From NCBI GenBank assembly GCA_023459335.1, contig JAEWUO010000007.1, forward strand, positions 77,119 through 141,118: a stretch of 64,000 bases of DNA. The letters run 5' to 3'. The notes under the pieces were generated by a model, which worked only from the letters and a program-made list of their open reading frames with translations, had not been told where the DNA came from and did not search any database. Below are positions 16,663 through 25,017 of this stretch, in pieces (position 1 is the first letter of the stretch; each line of letters begins with the position of its first letter). Source of the stretch: Bacillota bacterium (GTDB lineage Bacteria; Bacillota; Clostridia; Christensenellales; CAG-138). Both the position numbers and the translations under genes were made by a program.

Positions 16663-17175
16663 ATGGAAGGGAAAGCCATGAAACTCACGATGTCCGTGCT
16701 CGTGAAAAATCACGCGGGCATCCTGTATAAAGTCGTCGGCCTTTTTTCACGGCGCGCGTACAACATTCACAGCCTGGCCGTCGGCACAACAAGCAACCCC
16801 GAGGTTTCGCGCATGACCATCGTCGTGGACGGAGACGAGGATATCTTCGAGCAGGTGGAGAAACAGCTCTGCAAACTCATCGACGTCATCGAAGTTAAAA
16901 TTCTCACGGAAGGCGAATTCATCAACCGGGAACTGATCCTGCTCAAAGTCAGCGCGACTTCGGAAAACCGCTCCGATCTTTTGCAGATCACGAAGATATT
17001 CGGCGCGAAAGTCATCGACGTTTCTCATGAAATGCTGATCGTGGAATACGCCGATACGTCCGACCAGGTCCGGCGTCTCGAGAGCATGCTGGAGCGTTAC
17101 GGAATTCGGGAAACGGTAAGAACGGGAACCATTGCCATCGAAAACGCGCATGTTATGGCGGCAAAGCAAGACTGA
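16663..17175 (+). CDS. ilvN: Acetolactate synthase small (regulatory) subunit
   Basis: The 170-residue protein has an N-terminal ACT domain (MSVLVKNHAGILYKVVGLFS, then YNIHSLAVGTT) for valine feedback and a C-terminal small-subunit domain (about 85-165; ELILLKVSATSENR). It binds and regulates IlvB. Two starts are possible: 16663 (site AAGGAAGG) and 16678 (site GGAAGGG); the first is given. It sits 15 bp after leuB in the operon. Confidence 0.94.
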   Translation: MEGKAMKLTMSVLVKNHAGILYKVVGLFSRRAYNIHSLAVGTTSNPEVSRMTIVVDGDEDIFEQVEKQLCKLIDVIEVKILTEGEFINRELILLKVSATSENRSDLLQITKIFGAKVIDVSHEMLIVEYADTSDQVRRLESMLERYGIRETVRTGTIAIENAHVMAAKQD

Positions 17176-17262
17176 TTGCCTGCCTAAATATGCGCGCAAG
17201 GACTGGCGAAAATAAATCATGACGGCATAGCCGCACGAATCAGAAAGTTGGAGGAAGAACTC

Positions 17263-18255
17263 ATGGCAAAGATGTATTACGAAAGCGACTGCAATCTCGC
17301 GTATCTCAAGAACAAAACCGTCGCGGTCATCGGCTACGGCAGCCAGGGCCACGCGCACGCGTTGAACCTGAAAGAAAGCGGTGTAAACGTCATCGTCGGC
17401 CTTTACGAGGGAAGCAAAAGCTGGAAAGCCGCCGAGGATGCGGGCCTGAAGGTCATGACCGCGAGAGACGCCGCCAAAGCGGCGGACATCGTTATGATCC
17501 TCGTCAACGACGAAAAACAGTCCGCGCTCTATTACGAAAGCATTGCGGACGGACTGACGGAAGGGAATACCCTTGTCTTCGCGCACGGGTTCAACATCCA
17601 TTTCGGCCAGATCGTGCCGCCTTCCAACGTGGACGTGATCATGATTGCCCCCAAAGGCCCCGGCCATACGGTCCGCAGCGAATATCAGCGCGGCGCGGGC
17701 GTTCCGGCGCTCATCGCGATGCAGCAAGACTACACCGGCAAAGCGAAGGAAACGGCTCTTGCGTATGCAGCGGGAATCGGCGCGGCACGCGCGGGTATTC
17801 TGGAGACCACGTTCCGCGACGAGACGGAAACAGACCTCTTCGGCGAGCAGGCCGTACTCTGCGGCGGTGTGACGGAACTTATGCGCGCGGGGTTTGAGAC
17901 GCTGGTTGAAGCGGGCTACGCGCCGGAAAACGCGTACTTCGAGTGCATTCACGAGATGAAGCTGATTGTGGACCTGATCTATTCCGGCGGGTTCGAGCGG
18001 ATGCGCTACTCCATCAGCGACACGGCGGAATACGGCGATTACGTTACCGGAACGCGCATCATCACGGAAGAAACGCGCAAGGAGATGAAACGCGTGCTCC
18101 ACGAAATTCAGGACGGAACGTTCGCCCGCAACTGGATTTTGGAAAACCGCGTCGGCAGGCCGCACTTCAACGCCATGAAGCGTCAGCAGGCGGATACGCA
18201 GCTCGTCAAGGTCGGGCAGCAGCTCAGAAGCCAGATGACCTTCCTGAAAAAATAA
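17263..18255 (+). CDS. ilvC: Ketol-acid reductoisomerase (NADP)
   Basis: Rearranges and reduces acetolactate and acetohydroxybutyrate. The 330-residue class I enzyme has the Rossmann motif GYGSQGHAHALNLKESG, MIAPKGPGHTVRSEY, and the C-terminal knotted domain with GETD-like RDETETDLFGEQAVLCGG and metal-binding Glu/Asp. The ATG at 17263 has GGAGGAA upstream; a TTG at 17248 precedes that site and is rejected. An 87-bp gap from ilvN shows no terminator. Confidence 0.96.
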   Translation: MAKMYYESDCNLAYLKNKTVAVIGYGSQGHAHALNLKESGVNVIVGLYEGSKSWKAAEDAGLKVMTARDAAKAADIVMILVNDEKQSALYYESIADGLTEGNTLVFAHGFNIHFGQIVPPSNVDVIMIAPKGPGHTVRSEYQRGAGVPALIAMQQDYTGKAKETALAYAAGIGAARAGILETTFRDETETDLFGEQAVLCGGVTELMRAGFETLVEAGYAPENAYFECIHEMKLIVDLIYSGGFERMRYSISDTAEYGDYVTGTRIITEETRKEMKRVLHEIQDGTFARNWILENRVGRPHFNAMKRQQADTQLVKVGQQLRSQMTFLKK

Positions 18256-18270
18256 TCGGGAGAAAACGTT

Positions 18271-19533
18271 TTGAGCGATTTTGCGAAGGCGCGGCTGAAT
18301 ATGAACGCGCTTACAATCTATCGTAAACTGCTTGAAGATGAAACGGTGTCCCGCTTTCTAGCGCTCCTCTCGGAGACGGAAAGCGGAGACGCCGCTTCCT
18401 TCTGCGCAGCTTACGGGGCGTTTTTTCATGAACTTTCGGAGCAGGACTGTTCGCTTAATTTTGCACGGCATCTGGAAAATCTGGTTCGCTACGACGACAA
18501 CGCTTTTTCGCGCGCCGCTGCGAATCGGGAATCCGGAAGCTATTATCTCTTGATCCGGAAAGCAGCGGAGCACGACCTGAACATCATCCGATCGATCTCG
18601 GGAATCTCCGCTGAAACCATTCAACTGACTTTCTCGAAATCGAGCGCGGAAACGGACCAGATCGCTTTTTTACCGGACTATTTCCAGAACAGGGAAAGCG
18701 TTTTCTCCGCGCTCGATCTGAATGATCTTGTCTGCGAATTGGAACAGTTTCATCGGGAATCCGGGTTCGGCTTGTTTGCGAAATACGGCGCGTTCCGCTG
18801 GACGGGCGAGCTTGTGGGCGTCCCGCACCCGGACACGGTCCGCATATGCGACCTAAAGGAATACGAGTACGAGCGCGGGATTGTCGCGGCGAACACGCTG
18901 GACTTTGTTGAAGGACGCGGCGGTGGCAATCTTCTGCTCTATGGCGACCGGGGAACGGGGAAGAGCAGCACGATTAAGGCGCTCGCAAATGAGTATCGTA
19001 ACAAAGGCCTGCGCATCGTGGAAATCACGAAGGAGCACATCTCCGATCTGCCCGGCGTTCTAGAGCGCCTGCGCGGAATCTCGCAGCGCTTCATCCTGTT
19101 TCTCGACGACCTGACTTTTTCAACAGACGATTCGGCTTTTTCCGCGCTGAAGTCCATACTGGAGGGCGGTATCGTCGCACAGCCGGAAAACTGCCGTGTC
19201 TACGCGACCTCGAACCGCAGGCACTTGGTTAAGGAATCGTTTTCCGAACGCAATCCGGACGATGTGCACGCGGGAGATACGATGCAGGAAAAGCTCGCGC
19301 TTTACGACCGCTTCGACCAGACTGTGAATTTTTTTGCGCCCGATCAGGCGCGCTATCTTGCGATTGTTCGCGCGCTCGCGGAGGAGCGAGGACTGTCCGC
19401 AACGCGGGAAGCGCTGGAGCGCGGCGCGGTTCAGTGGGCAATCCGCGCGGGCGGGCGTTCCCCGCGTACGGCGAAACAGTTTGTCGAATGGGCGCAGATT
19501 CAGATTTACAAGGGCGCTCCCATACAGGATTAA
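18271..19533 (+). CDS. DUF815-type AAA ATPase
   Basis: The 420-residue protein has a Walker A motif YGDRGTGKSS around residue 228 and a Walker B FILFLDDLTF around 270, followed by a sensor-like YATSNRRHLV. This is the arrangement of the DUF815 ATP-binding family. The N-terminal about 190 residues are helical and poorly conserved. Cellular role is unknown. It starts with TTG, supported by a GGGAG site, only 15 bp after ilvC, so it can be read with the amino acid operon; a functional link is not established. Confidence 0.88.
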   Translation: MSDFAKARLNMNALTIYRKLLEDETVSRFLALLSETESGDAASFCAAYGAFFHELSEQDCSLNFARHLENLVRYDDNAFSRAAANRESGSYYLLIRKAAEHDLNIIRSISGISAETIQLTFSKSSAETDQIAFLPDYFQNRESVFSALDLNDLVCELEQFHRESGFGLFAKYGAFRWTGELVGVPHPDTVRICDLKEYEYERGIVAANTLDFVEGRGGGNLLLYGDRGTGKSSTIKALANEYRNKGLRIVEITKEHISDLPGVLERLRGISQRFILFLDDLTFSTDDSAFSALKSILEGGIVAQPENCRVYATSNRRHLVKESFSERNPDDVHAGDTMQEKLALYDRFDQTVNFFAPDQARYLAIVRALAEERGLSATREALERGAVQWAIRAGGRSPRTAKQFVEWAQIQIYKGAPIQD

Positions 19534-19588
19534 ACCGAATGTTAAAAGGCTTTTACTCACAGCATAAAACAATGGAGTTGCTTTCTTT

Positions 19589-20290
19589 TTGGGAATAAGC
19601 AGAAAACATAAATATATCAGCGCGCTGGCGGCGGCGTTTCCGCATACGATTCCGGTCTTGGCCGGATTTCTTGTGCTCGGGATGGCATACGGCATGCTCA
19701 TGCTCGACAAAGGATACGGGCCGCTATGGTCGCTGCTTATGAGCGCGGTCGCGTTCTGCGGAAGCATGCAGTTTGTGGCGATAACGTTGCTAACAACGGC
19801 GTTTCATCCGCTGGAGGCACTGCTGTTAAGTTTTCTCGTCAATGCGCGCCATTTGTTTTACGGGCTTTCCATGCTGCAGAAATACAAAGGATTCGGACGT
19901 GTGAAAGCGTTCTTGATCTATACGCTTTGCGACGAAACATTTTCAATTGTTTCCTGCGTTTCTCCACCGGAAGGGGTAGAGCCAAAGTACTTTTACCTCT
20001 CGATTTCGCTGCTGGATTACTGTTATTGGATCGTCGGCACGCTGCTGGGCGGCATACTCGGTTCGCTGATTACGTTTAATACGCTGGGCCTCGATTTCGC
20101 ACTGACCGCGCTGTTCGTTGTATTGTTTCTTGAACAGATGAAAAAAATCGAGAACCGCATCCTTGGCGTCATCGGCGTTGCAGTCGCGCTGATTGCGCGT
20201 GTTTTATTCGGGTCGGCGAACATGGTACTGCCCGCACTGGCGGGGATACTGGTCATCCTGATCGCCGGGAGGAAACAGATATGCCGCTGA
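19589..20290 (+). CDS. azlC: AzlC family branched-chain amino acid exporter subunit
   Basis: The 233-residue membrane protein has about six hydrophobic segments and the AzlC signatures FPHTIPVLAGFLVLGMAYG and FLVNARHLFYGLSML. AzlC with AzlD exports branched-chain amino acids or their analogues (azaleucine resistance in B. subtilis; BrnFE in Corynebacterium). It starts with TTG. It is close downstream of the BCAA operon with no clear terminator between, consistent with an overflow exporter for the operon's products. Confidence 0.92.
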   Translation: MGISRKHKYISALAAAFPHTIPVLAGFLVLGMAYGMLMLDKGYGPLWSLLMSAVAFCGSMQFVAITLLTTAFHPLEALLLSFLVNARHLFYGLSMLQKYKGFGRVKAFLIYTLCDETFSIVSCVSPPEGVEPKYFYLSISLLDYCYWIVGTLLGGILGSLITFNTLGLDFALTALFVVLFLEQMKKIENRILGVIGVAVALIARVLFGSANMVLPALAGILVILIAGRKQICR

Positions 20291-20625
20291 CGCCTGTTCG
20301 AGTGATTCTTACCGTTTTTGTAGTCGCGCTGGGCGCGATGGCAACCCGTTTCGCGCCGTTTATTCTTTTCCCGGAGGGAAAGGAACCGCCGGAGCTCGTT
20401 TGTTATCTGGGCCGCGTGCTTCCTCCGGTCATGATGGGGCTGCTTGTCGTTTATTGCCTTAAGGATGTTCCGATTCTGGCAAGCCCTCACGGGCTGCCGG
20501 AATTGATCTCGATTGCGTTCATCGTCATCATACATCTCTGGCGAAAGAACGTTTTGCTGAGTATCGGCTGCGGAACGGCGCTGTACATGCTGCTCGTTCA
20601 AAAGGTTTTTATTGCTTTACCATAG
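20281..20625 (+). CDS. azlD: AzlD family branched-chain amino acid exporter subunit
   Basis: Small 114-residue membrane protein with four hydrophobic helices and the family start TRFAPFILFPEGKEPPELV. It is the obligate partner of AzlC, whose gene overlaps it by 10 bp. A GGGAGG site lies inside the end of azlC. Confidence 0.93.
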   Translation: MPLTPVRVILTVFVVALGAMATRFAPFILFPEGKEPPELVCYLGRVLPPVMMGLLVVYCLKDVPILASPHGLPELISIAFIVIIHLWRKNVLLSIGCGTALYMLLVQKVFIALP

Positions 20626-20639
20626 GAAAGGCGGAATGA

Positions 20640-20858
20640 ATGGAAGAGATCAAACCCGGCCGTTACCGTCATTTCAAAGGGAAAGAATATGAAGTTCTCT
20701 TTACCGCTACGCATTCGGAAACACTCGAATTGATGGTAGTCTATCGACAACTTTATGGGGAGCGATCCGTGTGGGTCCGGCCCGCTGTCATGTGGAATGA
20801 AATGGTCGAACATCGTGGAGCACGCCAACGAAGGTTTGTCTTCTTAGATCAAGATTGA
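20640..20858 (+). CDS. DUF1653 domain protein
   Basis: The 72-residue protein matches the DUF1653 pattern: GRYRHFKGKEYEVLFTATHSET, then VVYRQLYGERSVWVRPAVMW. This is a small beta-rich domain of unknown function, common in bacteria as a stand-alone protein. It lies 14 bp after azlD and is the last gene before a terminator. Confidence 0.9.
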   Translation: MEEIKPGRYRHFKGKEYEVLFTATHSETLELMVVYRQLYGERSVWVRPAVMWNEMVEHRGARQRRFVFLDQD

Positions 20859-20883
20859 TTTTTTCATCTTAATATTTCGATTT

Positions 20884-20916
20884 AAAACAGCCCTTCTTTC
20901 GATTGGTTGTTTTATA
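20884..20916 (+). terminator. Terminator after the DUF1653 gene
   Basis: AAAACAGCC (20884-20892) pairs with GGTTGTTTT (20905-20913) with one G-U pair, and the distal arm itself ends in TTTT. It may mark the end of the long transcription unit that begins at the T-box. Confidence 0.5.
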
Positions 20917-21055
20917 TTCTAAATACAAATATTATGGCGAATACCGATTGCCAAACACTTGATAAAACAGTATGATATAAATAAATATAGATTTGAATGT
21001 TTTATAAAATGGAGTCGAAAAAAACGAGAGAAAGATACCGCGACAGGATGGACCT

Positions 21056-23878
21056 ATGTTTAAAAACCGTCCCAAGCCGAATACACGTCAAAAAAGCGTA
21101 ATCTTTCGGTCGCTTCTAATTACGGCCGTCTATTCGTTTACCGGGTACGCATGGATTCTCATTTCGGATTTCACACTCGCCAATAAATATTCTGAGGCCC
21201 CCGACGTGTTGTTTATCAGTGTCTTAAAGGGGCTTTGCTATGTTACCGCAACGGCGATTCTGATCTATTTTCTCATTCATTCCAGCCTTAAAAAAATCAT
21301 CAGGGAAATCAGCGAACGCAGGGTGAGCGAGGATGCGCTGAAAGAAGCGCAGCAGCTCGCGCAGGTCGGAAGTTTCTCTTATGACCTGTCCACACATATA
21401 CTCGAATGTTCCGATGAAGCGATGCGCATTCTGAATTTTTCGGAAAGCATTGTTCAATCGAGTCCCGAAGAACTGATGCAAAGCGTTCATATCGATGATC
21501 GGGATTATGCTCTTTCGAGCCTGAAACTTGCGCTTGAAAAAGAAGGAGATACGTCTTTTTACTGCCGTTTGCTGCGCAAAGATGCGTCGGAGCGAACCTT
21601 GAGCATTCGGGTTCATGCTTCCGGTCAACAAGACTCCTCACATTTCCGTTTCTTCGGGACGATACAGGATGTGACGGACCGTATGCAAGCGGAAACCGCA
21701 GCGCGCGAAAATGAAGCGATTTATAAAACGCTGATCAATTCCAGTTACGATCTTGTTTATTTAAAAGACAATAATCTGCGCTACATCGCCGCAAACCGAA
21801 ATATGCAGCTTTACTACGGTATTTCGGAAGACCTTCTGCTTGGCAAAACAATCAACGAAGTCCATCCCTCGGAAGAGTCTCTTATCTGGGAAGCACGGGA
21901 TCAAAAAGTTCTCGCAAGCGGCAGCCCTCTGTTTCTCGAGGATACGAAAGACGGACGGACGTTTGAAACAATCATCTTTCCTGTGGATATGACGGGGAAC
22001 AAACACGGTGTCGGCGGAATTTCACGCGATATTACACAGCGCCGTCTGACGGAGGAAGCCGCTGAGCGGGAACGCGACCGCGCGGAAGCATATTTCGATA
22101 TTGCGTCCGTCGTGTTTGTTGTTCTGGATCAAAACGCGACAGTAATGATGATCAATCGAGCCGGATGCGATATCATTGGTTTGCCAAGGGATCAGATTGT
22201 TGGACAAAATTGGATTCAGCGGTTTGTTCTGGAATCGGAGCAGCCTATACTGATCGAATTGATGAGTCAGTTGCAGGCAAACGATTCGAAAGCCCAACTG
22301 ACGCATGAAAACGATATTGTAACGGCTTCAGATGAATTGCGCAGGATCGAGTGGCGCAACTCCGTATTAAAGAATGCGGACGGTTCGTTTCGCGGAATTC
22401 TAGCCGCGGGCGTGGATGTAACGGAACTGCGAAAGGCGACTCAGGCGCTGCAGGAGAGCGAACGCAGCAAGAGCGTGCTGTTGTCGAACCTGCCCGGCAT
22501 GGCATACCGTTGCGCAAACGACCGCTATTGGACCATGCAGTTTATTTCCAGCGGCTGCTTTGCATTGACCGGGTACATGCCAGAAGAATTAATCGGCAAC
22601 GCGTGCATTTCTTTTAACGATATCATCTGCCCTGAATACAGAAATTTCAATATCGCTGAAAATGCGAGCTCCGAATCGTCGCGTGCAAGCAATCGCTATG
22701 AATATGAGATACTGACTTCGTCAGGCGAACGAAAATGGGTGCTCGATATCAGCCAAAGCATCTGCGATTCTCAGGGGAAAGTCGTTGCGTTTGAAGGGAT
22801 TATCATCGACATTACCAATTCGAAGTTACAGTTTCTGCAGATTCAATACCTGAGCAATCATGACCAGCTCACAGGACTGCATAACCGGCAGTATTATGAT
22901 AACGCGAAGAAACGCCTCGATCACGAGAAATATCTGCCTCTTTCCGTCCTGTTTTTCGATATTAACGGATTAAAACTCATCAATGACGCATTTGGTTACG
23001 ACGCGGGAGACCGAATGATTCAGACAACCGCATCGATGATCAAGGCAAGCGTTCAGCCAAGCGAGATCATCGCGCGAATCGGCGGTGACGAATTTGGCAT
23101 ACTGATGCCAAACACTGACGAATTACAATGCGCCGCGCGCATGCAGACGCTGAAGGAAGCCTTTGAATCGTATAATGCTTCCCTGAAGGATCGCGCGCTT
23201 GTAATCAACCTCTCCAATGGATGCGGCACAAAAAAAGATAAAGATACGGATATCGCGCTGGTGGAAAAGAATGCGGAAGCAAACATGGCGCGCCGGAAAT
23301 TATTTGATCAAAAGAGCCATCACAACGCGGTTCTTTCGTCTATCATGGCGACTCTGTTCGAACGCAGCTATGAAACGGAGGAGCATGCCGAACGAATCGG
23401 TCAGCTCTGCGCGGTCATCGGCGTTCGTTTAGGGCTGAGTCACGATGATATCGATAAGCTCCGGCTGTTTGCGATTCTGCACGACATTGGAAAAATCGGG
23501 ATCAGCGATCAAATTTTAAACAAACCCGCGGCGCTGACCGAAGACGAGATGGCGCAGATGCGTATGCATCCCGAAATCGGGTATCGAATTGCGATGGCTT
23601 CGCCCGACTTTGCGCCGATTGCGGAGTATATTTTAACGCATCAGGAACGTTGGGACGGAGCGGGTTACCCCAACCACATCGCGGGGGAGAACATTCCTCT
23701 TCTCTCGCGAATTCTCGCGGTCGCCGACGCATACGATGCGATGACGAAAGACCGCGTCTACCGAAAAGCGCTGCCGCGCGAGGAAGCAATCAAAGAGATC
23801 AGAAAAAATGCCGGCACGCAGTTCGACCCGCAGATTGTGAAACTGTTTTTGGAAATTCTTGAGGAAACCAATTTATAA
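21056..23878 (+). CDS. Membrane PAS-GGDEF-HD-GYP signalling protein
   Basis: The 940-residue protein has two transmembrane segments (about residues 18-40 and 56-78), about four PAS/PAC repeats (about 90-600), a GGDEF domain with the intact motif RIGGDEFGIL near residue 676, and an HD-GYP domain with HDIGKIG near 809 and GAGYP near 869. GGDEF domains make cyclic di-GMP and HD-GYP domains degrade it, so the protein could do either or both; the HD-GYP metal ligands look complete. The PAS repeats suggest sensing of redox or a small ligand. The gene stands alone between two terminators. An AGGAT-type site precedes the ATG. Confidence 0.93.
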   Translation: MFKNRPKPNTRQKSVIFRSLLITAVYSFTGYAWILISDFTLANKYSEAPDVLFISVLKGLCYVTATAILIYFLIHSSLKKIIREISERRVSEDALKEAQQLAQVGSFSYDLSTHILECSDEAMRILNFSESIVQSSPEELMQSVHIDDRDYALSSLKLALEKEGDTSFYCRLLRKDASERTLSIRVHASGQQDSSHFRFFGTIQDVTDRMQAETAARENEAIYKTLINSSYDLVYLKDNNLRYIAANRNMQLYYGISEDLLLGKTINEVHPSEESLIWEARDQKVLASGSPLFLEDTKDGRTFETIIFPVDMTGNKHGVGGISRDITQRRLTEEAAERERDRAEAYFDIASVVFVVLDQNATVMMINRAGCDIIGLPRDQIVGQNWIQRFVLESEQPILIELMSQLQANDSKAQLTHENDIVTASDELRRIEWRNSVLKNADGSFRGILAAGVDVTELRKATQALQESERSKSVLLSNLPGMAYRCANDRYWTMQFISSGCFALTGYMPEELIGNACISFNDIICPEYRNFNIAENASSESSRASNRYEYEILTSSGERKWVLDISQSICDSQGKVVAFEGIIIDITNSKLQFLQIQYLSNHDQLTGLHNRQYYDNAKKRLDHEKYLPLSVLFFDINGLKLINDAFGYDAGDRMIQTTASMIKASVQPSEIIARIGGDEFGILMPNTDELQCAARMQTLKEAFESYNASLKDRALVINLSNGCGTKKDKDTDIALVEKNAEANMARRKLFDQKSHHNAVLSSIMATLFERSYETEEHAERIGQLCAVIGVRLGLSHDDIDKLRLFAILHDIGKIGISDQILNKPAALTEDEMAQMRMHPEIGYRIAMASPDFAPIAEYILTHQERWDGAGYPNHIAGENIPLLSRILAVADAYDAMTKDRVYRKALPREEAIKEIRKNAGTQFDPQIVKLFLEILEETNL

Positions 23879-23896
23879 ACGCAGTTCATACTAAAA

Positions 23897-23935
23897 CAAC
23901 CGCAGTTACATCATGCACTGCGGTTGTCTCTTTTC
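23897..23935. terminator. Bidirectional terminator
   Basis: Perfect 10-bp stem (23897-23906 with 23917-23926), TCTCTTTT on the plus strand and GTTTTAG on the minus strand, between the converging signalling gene and degV. Confidence 0.8.
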
Positions 23936-23950
23936 ATCTGCGATATAGAC

Positions 23951-24841
23951 TTAATTCGGATTGGAACCGGGCTTTGTCAGAAACAACACGCCCAATGTAT
24001 TCGGCCCGCTGTGCGCGCTGATCGTGCAGCTCGCCTGCGTGACGAAAATCTCCCTAAACGGCTGCAACTCGCGGATGCGTTCTACGACACGGTCGATAAT
24101 GGCTTTGTCGTCCATGCCGGAGTGAGTTACAAATACGCGATCGAGCACCAAGTCGGTTCGGTCCTTTAGTTGATCGTCCACATATTTCATGAGAGACGGA
24201 GCAAGTTTTCCCATGTATTTTTTCCCGACGACCATGCTGCCCTGCCGGTCGTTGCGCACGAGAATCGTCGGTTTGAGGTTCATCAGTGCGGCGCCGATCT
24301 GCGTGATGCTTGAGCAGCGGCCGCCCGCGCGCATGAACTCCAGCGTATCGAGGATAAAGCTCGCGCGGGTGTCCGGCACGAGCGCCGTTACTTCCGAAAC
24401 GATCTGCTGAACCGGAATGCCAGCCTTGATCCGCTCTCCCGCTTCGCAGACCAGAAGCCCGAAACCGGTGGAGAGGGAACAGGAGTCGATGACGTACACC
24501 TTTCCTTTGTTTTTCAGCGTATCCGCGGCAATCTGCGCGTTCGCGCAGGAACTCGAAAGCCCCGATCCGAGCGAGATATGGAGGATTTCATAGCCTTTTT
24601 CCAAATAGGGCAGGAAGTAGCTTTCATACTCCTCCGGGTTGATTGCGGCGGTACGAGGCAGAAGCCTGTGTTTCCACCAGGCTTCATATAATTCGGCGGA
24701 CGTAATATCCAAGCCGTCTGTATATTGTTTATCGCCTAAAATAATGTGAAGCGGATAAAGGGAAACCTGATATCGTTCTTTCAACTCATCGCCGATATCG
24801 CATGGCGTATCCGCGCTCAACAAAATTTTCCGGTCGGACAT
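23951..24841 (-). CDS. DegV family fatty-acid-binding protein
   Basis: The 296-residue protein has the DegV layout: an N-terminal domain with SADTPCDIGDEL, DGLDITSAELYEAWW and ISLGSGLSSSCANA, and a C-terminal domain with FMRAGGRCSSITQIGAALMNLKPTI. DegV (FakB-like) proteins hold a fatty acid and present it to FakA for phosphorylation. Whether this copy does so is not shown, as no fakA is in the window. It has its own promoter at 24873-24901. Confidence 0.92.
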   Translation of the reverse strand: MSDRKILLSADTPCDIGDELKERYQVSLYPLHIILGDKQYTDGLDITSAELYEAWWKHRLLPRTAAINPEEYESYFLPYLEKGYEILHISLGSGLSSSCANAQIAADTLKNKGKVYVIDSCSLSTGFGLLVCEAGERIKAGIPVQQIVSEVTALVPDTRASFILDTLEFMRAGGRCSSITQIGAALMNLKPTILVRNDRQGSMVVGKKYMGKLAPSLMKYVDDQLKDRTDLVLDRVFVTHSGMDDKAIIDRVVERIRELQPFREIFVTQASCTISAHSGPNTLGVLFLTKPGSNPN

Positions 24842-24872
24842 AATGTATTACCCCCTGAGCGATCGTTTTCTT

Positions 24873-24901
24873 ATTCTAGCAAAGGCATGCATCAGCGTCA
24901 A
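24873..24901 (-). promoter_or_regulatory. Promoter of the degV gene
   Basis: Minus-strand TTGACG (24896-24901), 17 bp, TAGAAT (24873-24878), upstream of the ATG at 24841. Confidence 0.65.
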
Positions 24902-24935
24902 CCTGAAGCTATTTTAAAACGAATAAACGCTTGTA

Positions 24936-24961
24936 AAATAACAATATTTCGCTATATTGTT
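24936..24961 (-). terminator. Possible weak terminator of the alpha-galactosidase gene
   Basis: AACAATAT (24940-24947) and ATATTGTT (24954-24961) form an AT-rich hairpin followed by ATTTTAC on the minus strand. The stem is weak and lies 57 bp past the stop. Confidence 0.35.
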
Positions 24962-25017
24962 TATTTAATAATATTTTTATTCGATACGCAATAGGTTTAT
25001 TGAATTTTAAGTCCAGT

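Noticed and set aside
16747..18165. Open frame of 472 codons on the minus strand across ilvN and ilvC
   Set aside because: It is antisense to two clear enzymes, has low-complexity His/Arg/Asp-rich composition and no ribosome binding site; it reflects codon bias of the real genes.
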